64,000 nucleotides of DNA from Actinomycetales bacterium (GTDB lineage Bacteria > Actinomycetota > Actinomycetes > Actinomycetales > Actinomycetaceae), in contig JAATFD010000053.1 in the NCBI GenBank assembly GCA_015655375.1, positions 62,001-126,000 on the forward strand, in the 5' to 3' direction. The translations under genes and the position numbers were made by a program. The stretch's first letter is position 1. Every line of letters begins with the position of its first letter. The notes below the pieces were generated by a model, which saw nothing but the letters and a program-made list of their open reading frames with translations, was not told where the DNA came from and searched no databases. Of the stretch, positions 45,258-55,662 are shown in pieces.

Positions 45258-46029
45258 TCACGAGCGCGTCCACAGTGGCATGCTCGATGACATGCGCAAC
45301 GATGACCGCTCGCCGATGGGGAAGTCGAACACGTCCGCGTCCGAGCCGGATCGTGTGGCGGTGGGCGAGCCCACCCGCGACGATCTCGAGGCGGTTGCTC
45401 TCGGTGCGCTGCAGCGCATGCAAGATGCAGCGCGGTCCCACGGCATTCTGCGGGGACGTCCGCGTCCTTCACGGGCGCGTCGTGCCGCCATCGCCCAGGA
45501 GTCCGAACTCGAATCGGGCGCCGTCGGGGAGGACGCGCGCGATGACGAGGTCGCCCTGGCCGATTCCTTGCCGCGGGGAGCCCGTGCGGTGTTGGGATCC
45601 GTGGCCGCGTCGACGCGGGGCGCAGGAACCCGATGGGTGAGAGCTCCAGGATTGGCAGCGCAGCGCACGCGGTGGAGGGAGCCCGCGGGGCTTGGCTCGA
45701 TCATTGAGCGGGCGTCGCATCGACTGGGCTGGGACGGGCCGGCAGCCATGGGGTCCGTCCTTGCCAAGTGGCACGTCATTGTCGGGGACGACCTCGCAGA
45801 ACACTGTCATGTCGAGACCTTTGAGGGGCGGAAACTGCAGGTCAGGTGCACGTCGACGGCGTGGGCGAAACAATTGCAACTTCTCTTGCCCCACATTGAG
45901 CGCCGGATCGAAGAAGAAGTTGGTCCCGGGGTCGTCGATCAGGTGGTCGTATGTGGTCCGACGGCGCCCTCATGGCGACGGGGTCGATTCTCGGTTCCGG
46001 GTCGAGGACCGCGCGACACCTACGGTTGA
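45250..46029 (+). CDS. dciA: DciA family (DUF721) helicase-loading protein
   Basis: A 259-residue protein. The C-terminal DciA core begins near SIIERASHRLGWDGPAAMGSVLAKWHVIVGDDLAEHC and ends near VVVCGPTAPSWRRGR. The first 130 residues are disordered and charged. DciA replaces DnaC/DnaI in loading the replicative helicase in most bacteria. Its partner DnaB is at 9082. The ATG overlaps the recF stop by 8 bases (ATGTGTGA). The origin-proximal position is standard. Confidence 0.88.
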   Translation: MCDHERVHSGMLDDMRNDDRSPMGKSNTSASEPDRVAVGEPTRDDLEAVALGALQRMQDAARSHGILRGRPRPSRARRAAIAQESELESGAVGEDARDDEVALADSLPRGARAVLGSVAASTRGAGTRWVRAPGLAAQRTRWREPAGLGSIIERASHRLGWDGPAAMGSVLAKWHVIVGDDLAEHCHVETFEGRKLQVRCTSTAWAKQLQLLLPHIERRIEEEVGPGVVDQVVVCGPTAPSWRRGRFSVPGRGPRDTYG

Positions 46030-46275
46030 GGGCTCCCGGCGCTCTCGTCAGTTGGTGCCACGCATCACATCCCCGAATGACGTGCATTCGTGCAGGTGAT
46101 AGAGATTTTCGGAACCACGGTGCGAAGGCTGCTCGGACCGGGTGTCCATGCCCTGTTTGGTAGGATGGACCCAGAGTTTTCATGGTGAGGACGCGTTTTC
46201 TCGCGCTCCGAGGGGCCCGCATGGGTCCGCCTGTGCGCACGAACGCAGGTCTGACGACCGAGGGGAGCCGACTGA

Positions 46276-48312
46276 GTGGCTGAATCGACTGGGACCAGTG
46301 AACGAGATACTGGCGAGGACGGGTACGGAGCGTCCGACATCACCGTCCTGGAGGGTCTGGAGGCCGTCCGCAAGAGGCCGGGCATGTACATCGGCTCGAC
46401 GGGGGAACGTGGGCTTCACCACCTGGTCTATGAGGTCGTCGACAACTCGGTCGATGAGGCTCTGGCCGGAGCCGCCGACCACATCGAGGTGACCATCCTG
46501 GCCGATGGGGGGATCCGCGTCGTCGACAACGGTCGTGGGATACCGATCGACATGCACCCGACCGAGCACAGGCCCACTCTGGAGGTCGTCATGACGATCC
46601 TCCATGCCGGTGGCAAGTTCGGCGGTGGCGGCTATGCGGTGTCCGGTGGCCTGCACGGTGTCGGAATCTCCGTCGTCAATGCGCTGTCGACCCGAGTCGA
46701 TTCCGAGGTTCGCCGCCAGGGCTACACCTGGCGGATGTCATTCGCCAACGGCGGTGCGCCCATCACGGAACTGATCCGTGGCGAGGAGACCGACGAGACG
46801 GGCACGACTCAGACGTTCTGGCCGGATCCATCGATCTTCGAGACAGTCGACTTCAACTTCGAGACGTTGCGCCAGCGTTTCCAACAGATGGCTTTCCTCA
46901 ACAAGGGCCTGCGGATCACGCTGACGGATGAGCGCCCCGGCGTCCAGGACGAGGGCGACGAGATCACCGGGGATGAGGCCGGTACGGCCGATGATCCGGT
47001 CCCCGGACTCCGGCGTGTGTCCTACAAGTACGACAACGGGTTGGTCGACTACGTCAAATTCCTCGACTCGACGAAGAAGACCGAGGTGATCGACCAGGAG
47101 ATCATCGACCTCGAGTGCGAGAACGACGAGGGCACGATGTCCCTCGAGGTCGCGATGCAGTGGACGACGGCCTACACGTCCTCGGTGCACACCTACGCCA
47201 ACACGATCAACACGACCGAGGGCGGCACCCATGAGGAGGGCTTCCGCACGGCGTTGACGACGGCGCTCAATCGGTACGCGCGCGACAAGGGATTCCTCAA
47301 GGAGAAGGATGACAACCTCTCCGGCGACGACGTGCGTGAGGGCCTCACCGCTGTCATCTCGATCAAGCTGACGGAGCCACAGTTCGAGGGTCAGACGAAG
47401 ACAAAACTTGGCAACACCGAGGCCCGGACCTTCGTCCAGCAGCAGGTGTACCAGGCGTTGGGGGACTGGCTCGACGCCCACCCGAACGACGCCAGAGGAA
47501 TCATCGGCAAGGGGCAGCAGGCGCAAATGGCCCGCGTCGCGGCCCGCAAGGCCCGCGAGGCGACCCGGCGCAAGACGGCCCTCGACTCGGTCTCGATGCC
47601 GACGAAGCTGCGCGACTGCTCCTCCAACGATCCCTCGGTCTGCGAGATCTTCATCGTCGAGGGCGACTCGGCCGGTGGCTCCGCCGTCCAGGGCCGCGAT
47701 CCCGAACACCAGGCGATCCTGCCGCTGCGCGGCAAGATCCTCAATGTCGAGAAGGCCCGCCTCGACCGTGCCATGGGCTCGGAGACGATCCAGGCCCTGA
47801 TCGGGGCGTTGGGCACGGGCATTGGCGAGGAGTTCGATCTCGGAAAGCTGCGCTACCACAAGATCGTCCTCATGGCCGATGCCGATGTCGACGGTCAACA
47901 CATCGCGACACTGCTTCTGACGTTCCTGTTCCGCTACATGAAGCCGTTGGTCGAGGAGGGACATATCTACTTGGCCACACCTCCGCTCTATCGACTCAAG
48001 TGGAGCAATTCGCCCCACGAGTTCGTCTACTCCGACAAGGAGCGCGACACGCTGCTCGCCTCCGGAGCCTCCGCCGGGCACAAACTTCCCAAGGAGGGCG
48101 GCATTCAGCGATACAAGGGCCTTGGCGAGATGAACGACCAGGAGCTGTGGGAAACGACCATGGATCCCGATCACCGCATTCTCAAGCAGATCGAGGTCGG
48201 TGAGGCCGCGGCTGCCGACGAGGTCTTCAGTCTGCTCATGGGCGACGACGTCGAATCCCGCCGCGCTTTCATCCAGCGCAATGCGCAGGATGTCCGTTTC
48301 ATCGACGCCTGA
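46276..48312 (+). CDS. gyrB: DNA gyrase subunit B
   Basis: A 678-residue ATPase subunit of type II topoisomerase. The ATPase domain has [24 protein letters not shown] and the [21 protein letters not shown] lid. The TOPRIM region has [14 protein letters not shown], and the C-terminus has [22 protein letters not shown]. The GTG start is preceded by GAGGGGAG. It drives negative supercoiling together with gyrA, 28 bases downstream. The 246-base gap upstream has a TAGGAT hexamer at 46160 that may be a -10 element. Confidence 0.97.
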   Translation: MAESTGTSERDTGEDGYGASDITVLEGLEAVRKRPGMYIGSTGERGLHHLVYEVVDNSVDEALAGAADHIEVTILADGGIRVVDNGRGIPIDMHPTEHRPTLEVVMTILHAGGKFGGGGYAVSGGLHGVGISVVNALSTRVDSEVRRQGYTWRMSFANGGAPITELIRGEETDETGTTQTFWPDPSIFETVDFNFETLRQRFQQMAFLNKGLRITLTDERPGVQDEGDEITGDEAGTADDPVPGLRRVSYKYDNGLVDYVKFLDSTKKTEVIDQEIIDLECENDEGTMSLEVAMQWTTAYTSSVHTYANTINTTEGGTHEEGFRTALTTALNRYARDKGFLKEKDDNLSGDDVREGLTAVISIKLTEPQFEGQTKTKLGNTEARTFVQQQVYQALGDWLDAHPNDARGIIGKGQQAQMARVAARKAREATRRKTALDSVSMPTKLRDCSSNDPSVCEIFIVEGDSAGGSAVQGRDPEHQAILPLRGKILNVEKARLDRAMGSETIQALIGALGTGIGEEFDLGKLRYHKIVLMADADVDGQHIATLLLTFLFRYMKPLVEEGHIYLATPPLYRLKWSNSPHEFVYSDKERDTLLASGASAGHKLPKEGGIQRYKGLGEMNDQELWETTMDPDHRILKQIEVGEAAAADEVFSLLMGDDVESRRAFIQRNAQDVRFIDA

Positions 48313-48340
48313 CCGCGCCTGACACACAAGGAGTTCACCC

Positions 48341-51013
48341 GTGAGCGACGAGAATCTTCCTCCCGTGGAACCCGTGTCCGGCGGCGCCGAGGGCGCCTCT
48401 GGAACCATGGAACCACACGGCCGTATCGACCAGGTCGACCTCGAACTGGAGATGCAACGGTCTTACCTCGACTATGCGATGAGCGTCATCGTCTCGCGGG
48501 CCCTGCCGGACGTGCGCGACGGGCTCAAGCCGGTCCACCGCCGCATCATCTATGCGATGTATGACGGCGGCTATCGGCCCAGCGCCGGTTTCTACAAGTG
48601 CATGCGCGTTGTCGGGGACGTGCTGGCCCACTACCACCCGCACGGCGATTCCTCGGTCTATGACGCCCTCGCCAGGCTGGTCCAGCCGTGGTCGATGCGC
48701 TACCCGCTGGTCGCCGGTCAGGGGAACTTCGGGTCTCCCGGCAACCTCGGGCCTGCTGCGCCGAGGTACACCGAGTGCAAGATGGCGCCGCTGGCCATGG
48801 AGATGGTCCGCGACATCGACGAGGACACCGTCGATTTCCAAGACAACTACGACGGCCGCGCCCAGGAACCGGTCGTCGTTCCGGCGCGGTACCCGAACCT
48901 GCTGGTCAACGGGTCGGAGGGCATCGCGGTCGGCATGGCCACGCGTATCCCTCCGCACAACATGCGCGAGGTCGCGGCGGGCGTCCAGTGGGCGCTCGAG
49001 CATCCCGACGCAACACGTGAGGAACTCCTCGAGGCACTCATGGAGCGCATCAAGGGTCCAGACTTCCCGACGGGTGCGACGATCCTTGGCCGCAGGGGCA
49101 TCGAGGACGCCTATCGGACCGGGCGTGGCTCGATCATCCAGCGGGCGATCGTCGACGTGGAGGAGATCCACGGTCGCCAGTGCCTGGTCGTCAAGGAGCT
49201 TCCTTACCAGGTCAATCCCGACAACCTCGTCCAGAAGATCGCGGAACTGGTCAAGAGTGGTCAGGTCCAGGGGATCGCGGACCTGCGCGACGAGTCGTCC
49301 GGTCGTCATGGCCAGCGACTGATCATCGTCCTCAAGCGTGATGCGATCGCGAAGGTCGTCCTCAACAACCTCTACAAGCGGACCTCGCTGCAGGAGTCGT
49401 TCCCGGCGAACATGCTCGCCCTGGTCGATGGCGTGCCTCGCACGCTCAGCCTCGACGGGTTCGTGCGCTATTGGGTTCGCCACCAGATGTCCGTCATCGA
49501 GAGGCGCACCCAATTCCGGTTGAGGAAGGCGCGTGAGCGCCTCCATATCCTCGATGCCTACCTCAAGGCCCTGGAAGCCCTCGACGCCGTCATCGCGCTG
49601 ATCCGGCGCTCGCCCACCGCCGACGATGCCCGACGCGGCCTGATCGATCTGCTGACGATCGACGAGGTCCAGGCCGACGCGATCCTCGCCCTGCAGTTGC
49701 GGCGTCTGGCCGCCCTCGAGCGGCAGAAGATCCTCGATGAGCACGCGACCCTGCGTGCCCGCGTGGAAGACCTCGAAGACATCCTCGCCAAGCCGCAGCG
49801 TCAGCGCGACATCATCTCCACGGAACTGGCCGACATCGTCAACAAGTTCGGCGACGAGCGTCGCACACGAATCCTGCCCTACGGCGGGGAGATGTCCGTC
49901 GAGGACCTGATTCCGCGCGAGGACGTCGTCGTGACCATCACTCGTGACGGCTTCGCCAAGCGGACGCGGACCGACAACTACCGCTCCCAGCGGCGTGGTG
50001 GCAAGGGCGTGCGGGGAACGCAACTGCGAGGAAACGACGTCGTCGAGCACTTCTTCGTGACGACGACCCATCACTGGCTGTTGTTCTTCACCAACCTCGG
50101 CCGCGTCTATCGGGCGAAAGCCTACGAGATCCCCGAGGGCGGGCGCGACGCCAAAGGGCAGCACGTCGCGAACCTTTTGGCCTTCCAGCCCGATGAGACG
50201 ATCGCGCAGGTCCTCGCGATCGAGGATTACGGCCAGGCGGACTACCTGGTGCTCGCGACGAAGTCCGGCCTCGTCAAGAAGACCAGGCTGATTGACTACC
50301 AATCCGCACGCACCGGCGGGATCATCGCGATCAACCTGCGCGAGGACGAGGACGGGAATCCCGACGAACTGGTCTCGGCCCAGATCGTCAACGCCGACGA
50401 CGACCTGCTTCTCGTGTCCCGCGAGGGGCAGGCTGCGCGGTTCACGGCCTCCGACGAGCAGCTGCGTCCGATGGGGCGTGGGACCTCCGGCGTCAAGGGG
50501 ATGCGTTTCCGTGGAGGCGACGAGCTGCTCGGCATGGAGGTCGTGCGCGCGGGTGCCGATCTACTGATCGTCACCGAGGGGGGCTATGCCAAGCGCACCC
50601 CCGTCGAGGAATACCCGACGAAGGGTCGTGGCATCCTCGGCGTGCGAGTCGGCAAGCTCGTCGAGGAGAGGGGCGCCCTGGTGGGGGCCCTGATCGTCGA
50701 TCCCGACGAGGACGTCATGGTCATCACCGAATCCGGGAAGCTCGTCCAGGTCTCAGCCTCCGACGTGAGGCCCACCGGGCGCAACACGATGGGCGTCATC
50801 TTCGCCCGCCCAGACGCCAAGGATCGGATCATCGCGATCACCCGCAACACGGAGACGGCCCTGGCCGAGGGCGAGGCTGTAGGTGAGGCGACGGACGCCG
50901 ATCCGATCTCGTTCGAGAGGCCCGCTGATGAATCAGTCGGAGCGGCGGGCGACGAGGGGAACTCCGAGGCGGTAGCGTCTGGGGAGGACCGCCCCGAGGA
51001 GGATGACGAATGA
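48341..51013 (+). CDS. gyrA: DNA gyrase subunit A
   Basis: An 890-residue breakage-reunion subunit. The quinolone region reads [15 protein letters not shown], with wild-type Ser and Asp at the usual resistance positions. The catalytic tyrosine is in APRYTECKM. The C-terminal beta-pinwheel includes the GyrA box RRGGKGVRG. The last 50 residues form a Glu/Asp-rich acidic tail. The GTG start has AAGGAG upstream. The stop overlaps the next gene (ATGA). Confidence 0.97.
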   Translation: MSDENLPPVEPVSGGAEGASGTMEPHGRIDQVDLELEMQRSYLDYAMSVIVSRALPDVRDGLKPVHRRIIYAMYDGGYRPSAGFYKCMRVVGDVLAHYHPHGDSSVYDALARLVQPWSMRYPLVAGQGNFGSPGNLGPAAPRYTECKMAPLAMEMVRDIDEDTVDFQDNYDGRAQEPVVVPARYPNLLVNGSEGIAVGMATRIPPHNMREVAAGVQWALEHPDATREELLEALMERIKGPDFPTGATILGRRGIEDAYRTGRGSIIQRAIVDVEEIHGRQCLVVKELPYQVNPDNLVQKIAELVKSGQVQGIADLRDESSGRHGQRLIIVLKRDAIAKVVLNNLYKRTSLQESFPANMLALVDGVPRTLSLDGFVRYWVRHQMSVIERRTQFRLRKARERLHILDAYLKALEALDAVIALIRRSPTADDARRGLIDLLTIDEVQADAILALQLRRLAALERQKILDEHATLRARVEDLEDILAKPQRQRDIISTELADIVNKFGDERRTRILPYGGEMSVEDLIPREDVVVTITRDGFAKRTRTDNYRSQRRGGKGVRGTQLRGNDVVEHFFVTTTHHWLLFFTNLGRVYRAKAYEIPEGGRDAKGQHVANLLAFQPDETIAQVLAIEDYGQADYLVLATKSGLVKKTRLIDYQSARTGGIIAINLREDEDGNPDELVSAQIVNADDDLLLVSREGQAARFTASDEQLRPMGRGTSGVKGMRFRGGDELLGMEVVRAGADLLIVTEGGYAKRTPVEEYPTKGRGILGVRVGKLVEERGALVGALIVDPDEDVMVITESGKLVQVSASDVRPTGRNTMGVIFARPDAKDRIIAITRNTETALAEGEAVGEATDADPISFERPADESVGAAGDEGNSEAVASGEDRPEEDDE

Positions 51014-51411
51014 GCGATCACAGCGTGGCGCCCAGCGATGTCGAGGACGACGCTCCGCGCCAGGTACACCTGGCGGTGGCACGGGTCGACGCTTGGTCGG
51101 TGATGAAGGTCAGCTTCCTGCTGAGTGTCGCCCTCGGGATCGCCATGGTTGTCGCGACCGTCGTCGTGTGGTTCATGCTCGACGGAATGCACGTGTTCTC
51201 CACGATTGAGGACTTCCTCAGCGATCTGGGGGCAGATCGGTTCCAAACACTGCTCGATTACGTCAAACTCCCGCGTGTCATGGCGTACTCGACGATCGCG
51301 GCGGTGGCCAATGTCATCATCATGACGGCAATCTCCACCCTGGGAGCGCTGCTGTACAACGTCGTCGCCTCCTTGGTCGGTGGCGTGCGCATCTCGCTGA
51401 TGGACGAGTGA
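51010..51411 (+). CDS. DUF3566 domain membrane protein
   Basis: A 133-residue protein with two membrane segments (about [23 protein letters not shown] and [24 protein letters not shown]). DUF3566 proteins follow gyrA in many actinobacteria, and their function is unknown. The start overlaps the gyrA stop (ATGA), so the gene is coupled to gyrase. Confidence 0.9.
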   Translation: MSDHSVAPSDVEDDAPRQVHLAVARVDAWSVMKVSFLLSVALGIAMVVATVVVWFMLDGMHVFSTIEDFLSDLGADRFQTLLDYVKLPRVMAYSTIAAVANVIIMTAISTLGALLYNVVASLVGGVRISLMDE

Positions 51412-51504
51412 GGGGCCGTGACGGTGGTCGAGGTCACCGGCGCTGGTTTTGTCCGGCGGTGGCGCCTCGGGTAGCATGATGCGGTGCCCGTCAGGGCGCG
51501 GATT

Positions 51505-51581
51505 GGGCCTATAGCTCAGTAGGTTAGAGCGCAGTCCTGATAAGACTGAGGTCGGTGGTTCGAGCCCACCTAGGCCCACCA
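51505..51581 (+). tRNA. tRNA-Ile (GAT)
   Basis: The acceptor stem GGGCCTA pairs with TAGGCCC. The anticodon stem CAGTC/GACTG encloses CTGATAA, giving anticodon GAT at 51539-51541. The T-loop is TTCGAGC, and CCA is encoded at the 3' end. The position after gyrA is typical of actinobacteria. Confidence 0.97.
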
Positions 51582-51613
51582 TCCGCAGGTCGGCGGAGGA
51601 TTGGGGATTCCCG

Positions 51614-51754
51614 ATGAAGAAGTGGATCGCAACCCTTGCGGGTGTCGGCGCCGCCGTTGCCGTGGGATTGATGATCCGGCAGGTCTGCGAGGATCTCTCC
51701 GACAATGTCGCTTTGTGGAAGTCCGTCACCGACGATCCCGATGGGGTTGACTGA
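51614..51754 (+). CDS. DLW-39 family small protein
   Basis: A 46-residue protein starting MKKWIATLAGVGAAVAVGLM, with one membrane segment and a short acidic tail ending DNVALWKSVTDDPDGVD. It belongs to the tiny actinobacterial DLW-39 family, found between tRNA-Ile and tRNA-Ala downstream of gyrA. The usual DLW reads ALW here. It is too short for most automated annotation. The function is unknown. Confidence 0.82.
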   Translation: MKKWIATLAGVGAAVAVGLMIRQVCEDLSDNVALWKSVTDDPDGVD

Positions 51755-51786
51755 AGCGGACGATTGAGCGATACGATTTCGCTCAC

Positions 51787-51862
51787 GGGGCTATGGCGCA
51801 GCTGGTAGCGCACCTGCTTTGCAAGCAGGGGGTCGTGGGTTCGAACCCCACTAGCTCCACCA
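51787..51862 (+). tRNA. tRNA-Ala (TGC)
   Basis: The acceptor stem GGGGCTA pairs with TAGCTCC (one G-U pair). The anticodon stem CCTGC/GCAGG encloses TTTGCAA, giving TGC at 51820-51822. CCA is encoded. It follows tRNA-Ile and the DLW-39 gene. Confidence 0.97.
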
Positions 51863-52049
51863 GATGGTCGGTGTTCAAACCGGCGACGTTCCTGGTTTGG
51901 GTGACATTCTTACTTCCTTCGACTTTATGGTCCCGGGCGAGTGCGTGGACTCCGGAGTCGAACAGACAGAGTGACCGCTAGCTGTGATGCCCAGGGACGT
52001 TGTTGCGTGAATCGCGTGTGATCTGCTGACGGGTGAAGGCCTCCCGTTG

Positions 52050-52205
52050 CGACAGTGGAACTGTCTAAGAACCACTTCACGCACCCAGGAGGCCTCGTGT
52101 CCCACGCTCACGCTGTTCTCCCCCGCGCGCTCGAATACAGCTGGCCAAGCTCATCGCCGAGGGTCACCGTGAGGCGGTGGCTGGATTCGTCCATGCGGGG
52201 ACTCT
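52050..52205 (+). mobile_element. Degenerate insertion-sequence remnant (IS481-like transposase start)
   Basis: After AGGAGG a GTG at 52097 begins VSHAHAVLPR, close to the usual IS481-family transposase start. The expected continuation RARIQLAKLIAEGHREAVAGFV is present from about 52130 but in another frame, so the gene is frameshifted. Nothing transposase-like follows beyond about 52200, where the MATE gene begins on the other strand. It marks the left edge of an accessory region just beyond tRNA-Ala. The rest of the 51863-52050 gap holds nothing I can identify. Confidence 0.5.
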
Positions 52206-53585
52206 CTGGTCCCTCTTCCTGTTCAGGTAGATCGTCAACCCGACCGTGAAGGTCACAATCTCGGTGGCGGTCATCGCCCAGATGACGCCGCCCATGCCGA
52301 ACACCACATTGCCGATGAGGAGCACGGGGATGAACAGCACACCCTGCATGATGGAGAGGATAGTGGCGGCTTTCATCTGTTCGGTCGCTTGGAAGACCGC
52401 GATGAAGAGACCGGTAAACCCGTTGAATAGCGTTGAGATGAGCATCGCGGTGAGAATCTGGATGCCGTCACCGACCACCGATGGATCACTGCTGAACAGC
52501 GCGAAGAGCTGATCTCGGAAGAGGAACATCAGTCCTGAGCACACGATGGTCGTACCGGCGATGGCCACGGCGACGTTCCTGACGGCGGTATGCAGGCGGG
52601 CTTGGTTGCCCGCGCCGAAACTGAACGCGAACAACGGCACCGCTCCCATGAACAGGCCCATGCAGATCATCTCCGGCAACTGGGCGACGCGTTGGGCCAC
52701 CCCGAATGCGGCGAGCAGGGCATCTCCGTATGCGATCGCGATCCAGTTGAGCAACAGACTCGTGACGATGAGGAACGATGCCTGCAGGAACTCGGAGATT
52801 CCGACGCCGAATACCGTGGTGAGCATCTCCCGATCGATGCGGAACCACTTGGGTGCGAGGGAGACCGCCGCGGCCTTTTTCGTGATCCACCAGCTGTAAT
52901 AGGTGACGGTGACGATGTTCGCCAGGCCGAGTGAGAGTCCGGCGCCGAGGATGCCCCAACCGAGGGCAATGATGAAGAGGACGTCGAAGACCAAGTTGGC
53001 GATGGTCGAGGCGATCAGACCGATCATCGAGATCTTGGCGGCTCCCTCGGAGCGCACGAGCTGCTCGAGCGCGAAGGCGCACACGTAGACGGGGGTGAAT
53101 GCGAACATCATGCCGATGTACTGCACGGTCGGTGTGCGGTCGACTCCTGATGCACCGATTGCGGCGGAGATCGGGGTGATGAACACGAGCCCGAGCACGG
53201 CGATGACGATGCCGCTGATCGCAGCGCCCCAGACCGTGAATGATCCGACCTGGCGAGTGCGCAGGAGTCTGTCGCCCGAGTGCGTCTCGATTGCAGGGTG
53301 AGCGGTGTCGCTCTCGTGCGATTCGGCGCCCAGGAGGCGCGAGATGTATGTGCCGCCACCGACGCCGAAGACGTTGCCCACGGCCATGATCAACGAGAAC
53401 ACGGGTAAGGAGAACGTGAGCGCAGCGAGCATCGGGGTGGAATCGGCGAGAGAACCGATGAATCCGGCATTGACGATGTTGTAGATAACGCTGACGAGAA
53501 GGCCGGCGATCATCGGGAGGCATAAATGTGCGATAGCCCGCCAGACGGGGGCCTTCGCGAGGATGGTCTGGTTGCTTTCAGACAT
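52164..53585 (-). CDS. MATE family multidrug efflux transporter (MepA-like)
   Basis: A 473-residue membrane protein with about twelve hydrophobic segments. The start MSESNQTILAKAPVWRAIAHLCLPMIAGLL and GVGGGTYISRLLG are typical of MepA-like pumps. Such pumps export cationic drugs and dyes. A MarR gene lies 89 bases upstream on the same strand, with tandem operators before it, so the pump is probably de-repressed by its substrates. The last ten or so residues overlap the opposite-strand IS remnant and may have been altered by the insertion. The stretch from here to about 54.6 kb is flanked by mobile-element remnants, consistent with horizontal transfer. Confidence 0.87.
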   Translation of the reverse strand: MSESNQTILAKAPVWRAIAHLCLPMIAGLLVSVIYNIVNAGFIGSLADSTPMLAALTFSLPVFSLIMAVGNVFGVGGGTYISRLLGAESHESDTAHPAIETHSGDRLLRTRQVGSFTVWGAAISGIVIAVLGLVFITPISAAIGASGVDRTPTVQYIGMMFAFTPVYVCAFALEQLVRSEGAAKISMIGLIASTIANLVFDVLFIIALGWGILGAGLSLGLANIVTVTYYSWWITKKAAAVSLAPKWFRIDREMLTTVFGVGISEFLQASFLIVTSLLLNWIAIAYGDALLAAFGVAQRVAQLPEMICMGLFMGAVPLFAFSFGAGNQARLHTAVRNVAVAIAGTTIVCSGLMFLFRDQLFALFSSDPSVVGDGIQILTAMLISTLFNGFTGLFIAVFQATEQMKAATILSIMQGVLFIPVLLIGNVVFGMGGVIWAMTATEIVTFTVGLTIYLNRKRDQRVPAWTNPATASR

Positions 53586-53674
53586 GGTGGAACCTGCGTT
53601 TCAAGGCGGGGAAGAGCATGCTCGCGCCTGGCGGCATGGTCAAGAGAAATGAGAGAAGAGGGCGTCGACGGGCG

Positions 53675-54142
53675 CTACGCGTGTCCGTCCTTGTCGGAAG
53701 ACGATGGCGTGGAACGGTCGATGTCTGCGGTGACCCGGGAGAGAAGTGCGAGGAGTTGTTCCTGCTCGGATGTGGTCAGGGCAGACAGCCGGCGCGCTTG
53801 GCTGGCACGGACGTGCTCTTCAAACCCCTCGACGAGCTGTGCGCCCTTGGGGGTCACGGTGAGGAGCTTGATGCGGGAATCATCGGGGGAGGGCGTGCGC
53901 GTCACCAATCCTCGTTCCTCCAGGCCTTTGAGAAGACTGGTGACGGATGCGGGTGTGGTTCCGGTGCTCTCCGCCAGGTCTCGGGCGATCACCCCACAGG
54001 CCTGGCGGTCTCCGATGAAACCGAGGCTGACCGCCTGTTGCCTGGTCAGTTCGCTGCCACGAACCCAGGCGTCGGCATCCGAGCGCTGCGTGATGCTGAG
54101 GGCACGGATCGCGCTGGCGATCTGATCTGCAAGTTCGGCCAT
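53675..54142 (-). CDS. MarR family transcriptional regulator (pump regulator)
   Basis: A 155-residue winged-helix regulator. The HTH reads GTTPASVTSLLKGLEERGLV and the wing is TRTPSPDDSRIKLLTVTPKG. I chose the ATG at 54142. It is the first gene of a two-gene unit with the MATE pump and probably represses it through the tandem repeats just upstream. Confidence 0.85.
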   Translation of the reverse strand: MAELADQIASAIRALSITQRSDADAWVRGSELTRQQAVSLGFIGDRQACGVIARDLAESTGTTPASVTSLLKGLEERGLVTRTPSPDDSRIKLLTVTPKGAQLVEGFEEHVRASQARRLSALTTSEQEQLLALLSRVTADIDRSTPSSSDKDGHA

Positions 54143-54144
54143 GG

Positions 54145-54171
54145 TTAGAACTCTAATAGTTAGAACTCTAA
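54145..54171. promoter_or_regulatory. Tandem MarR operator sites
   Basis: TTAGAACTCTAA occurs twice (54145-54156 and 54160-54171), 15 bases apart. Each copy has TTAGA/TCTAA inverted arms around AC. They sit directly upstream of the MarR start and fit binding of two dimers or of one dimer per site. Confidence 0.7.
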
Positions 54172-54372
54172 TGGTCAAGTCGCTGGCGTGAGTTTTGCAA
54201 ATGCTCCCGACCCGGCTTGTTCGCGTCGAACACCGGGATGCTTGGCGTCGAGACGTTGACCGGAAAACGAGCGGGAACCCTCTATGAGGGTGAGTACGTC
54301 ATCGCCGCTGGCGATGACCATGGCATCGTGGTCTTGGATCAGGCGCAGCGAGGCCGTGGTCATGTCGCGAGG

Positions 54373-54577
54373 CTCGGTGAGCGTCATACCTTCCGCGTAG
54401 AGGCGAGCTGCCTGCGTGCGTACCTTGTCCGAGAGTTCTGGACGGCGAACGTCAATGCCTGCCGACCGGGCGATCTCCCCCGCCCGTCGCACGGTGGATG
54501 CCGAACCGGGCTGCCAGCTCACGGACGGGCACTCCTGCGATGCATCCGGCGAGGACTTCGGTCCGAGTGGGAGGCGC
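54373..54577 (-). pseudogene. Frameshifted C-terminus of a serine recombinase
   Basis: On the minus strand one frame reads TRTEVLAGCIAGVPVRELAARFGIHRAT (54568-54485). A second frame continues AGIDVRRPELSDKVRTQAARLYAEGMTLTE (54462-54373). The two are joined by 22 bases, so a single-base insertion separates them. Both are typical of the two helix-turn-helix units at the C-terminus of actinobacterial resolvase/invertase proteins. No catalytic domain is present upstream. The rest of 54175-54692 has no convincing gene. Confidence 0.5.
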
Positions 54578-54692
54578 TCAAGCGGGTGTGAGTCTGGACG
54601 GAATTTCCTGTCGCCGGGCCCCGTTGATCGACCCTCCGAGCGTCGGTTGAACGCGTCTGAGGACACCCGCGGCGACATCGATGTGTCGCGAG

Positions 54693-55643
54693 TCAAGGGA
54701 TGATGACGGTCCGCTCGCCCGGCGCATCCCGATGCGTCCATGCTTCCTCGATGGCAGCAAGCGAAACGGTCCGCGGGCGGATTGCCAGTTCACCCGAGGC
54801 GACCGCGGCGGCGAGCTCGGGGAGGTCGGCGCGTCGCATGTCGACCGAGCCGAACCCGCTTCCGCTGATCCGAAGCGCAGTGGATCGAAGGGCCGAGCCG
54901 TTGAGGGTGATCGTGGGTCCGCCGGTGCCGCCGATATGCACCCAGTCCAGTTGCCGGGCGTGGTCGCGGCGGGCACCGAGGATCGCTTCCATGGCGAGTT
55001 CGGCCGGCGCGCCCCAGACATAGTCGAGGACGATATCGACGTCCGCGGCTCTCACGAACGCTGTGGAGGTCGCCTCGTCGTCGGATGAGAGCACCACCGT
55101 GTCATCGGCGCCCTCGGACAGCAGCTGATCGAGGCGCTGGCGATTGCGGCCTGCCGCGATGATCCGTCCGGCTCCGAGGCGGCGCGCGGCCTTGACTGCA
55201 ATGGATCCCGCCGCGCCGGTTGCCCCGATCACGAGGATCGACTGGCCCGGGGTGAAGGCTATCCGGGCGCGCAGCGCGATCCAGGAGGACATGGCCGGGT
55301 TCATGGATGCGGCGACGATCGCGGGATCGGCGTCCGCGGGCAGTGGGACGGCGGAGCGCGGGTCGATGAGAATGCGCTCGGCCAGCGTGCCGCTGCCAGG
55401 TCCGACCACATAGGCGAGCGATCCGTCTGTTCGGCGGACGACGCCGTCGATCCCCGGAACGAACGGAAGCGCTCCAGCGCTGGCATAGTGCCTGCCCGAG
55501 GCAATGCCGCGCGTGACCGGGTGGATCCCGACCGCGAGCACCTCTGCGATCTCGTGGTGGGAGTCCGTCTGCGGTGCGGGGACGGACCGGTAGTGGGGAG
55601 GTTCGCCAAACGCTTCGATGAGCGCGGCGTTGATGGTGTCCAT
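54693..55643 (-). CDS. Zinc-independent alcohol dehydrogenase/quinone reductase-like protein
   Basis: A 316-residue medium-chain dehydrogenase. The NAD(P) motif is ILVIGATGAAGSIAVKAARRLGAGRIIAAGRN. The typical zinc ligands are absent, and the residues resemble quinone oxidoreductase-type proteins. The ATG at 55643 has AGGAGAG upstream. It is divergent from a MarR gene, with a palindromic operator between them, suggesting a reductase induced by an electrophile or quinone. The substrate is unknown. Confidence 0.83.
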   Translation of the reverse strand: MDTINAALIEAFGEPPHYRSVPAPQTDSHHEIAEVLAVGIHPVTRGIASGRHYASAGALPFVPGIDGVVRRTDGSLAYVVGPGSGTLAERILIDPRSAVPLPADADPAIVAASMNPAMSSWIALRARIAFTPGQSILVIGATGAAGSIAVKAARRLGAGRIIAAGRNRQRLDQLLSEGADDTVVLSSDDEATSTAFVRAADVDIVLDYVWGAPAELAMEAILGARRDHARQLDWVHIGGTGGPTITLNGSALRSTALRISGSGFGSVDMRRADLPELAAAVASGELAIRPRTVSLAAIEEAWTHRDAPGERTVIIP

Positions 55644-55662
55644 GAGCTCTCCTAATTGGTAC

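Noticed and set aside
48630..48690. Possible quinolone-resistance change in gyrA
   Set aside because: GDSSVYD keeps the wild-type serine and aspartate positions.
48335..50302. Long antisense open frame over gyrA
   Set aside because: gyrA is fully conserved on the other strand, and the antisense reading is low-complexity.
54217..54591. Plus-strand open frame in the MarR-oxidoreductase gap
   Set aside because: It has no ribosome site and matches no family, and it runs antisense to the recombinase remnant.
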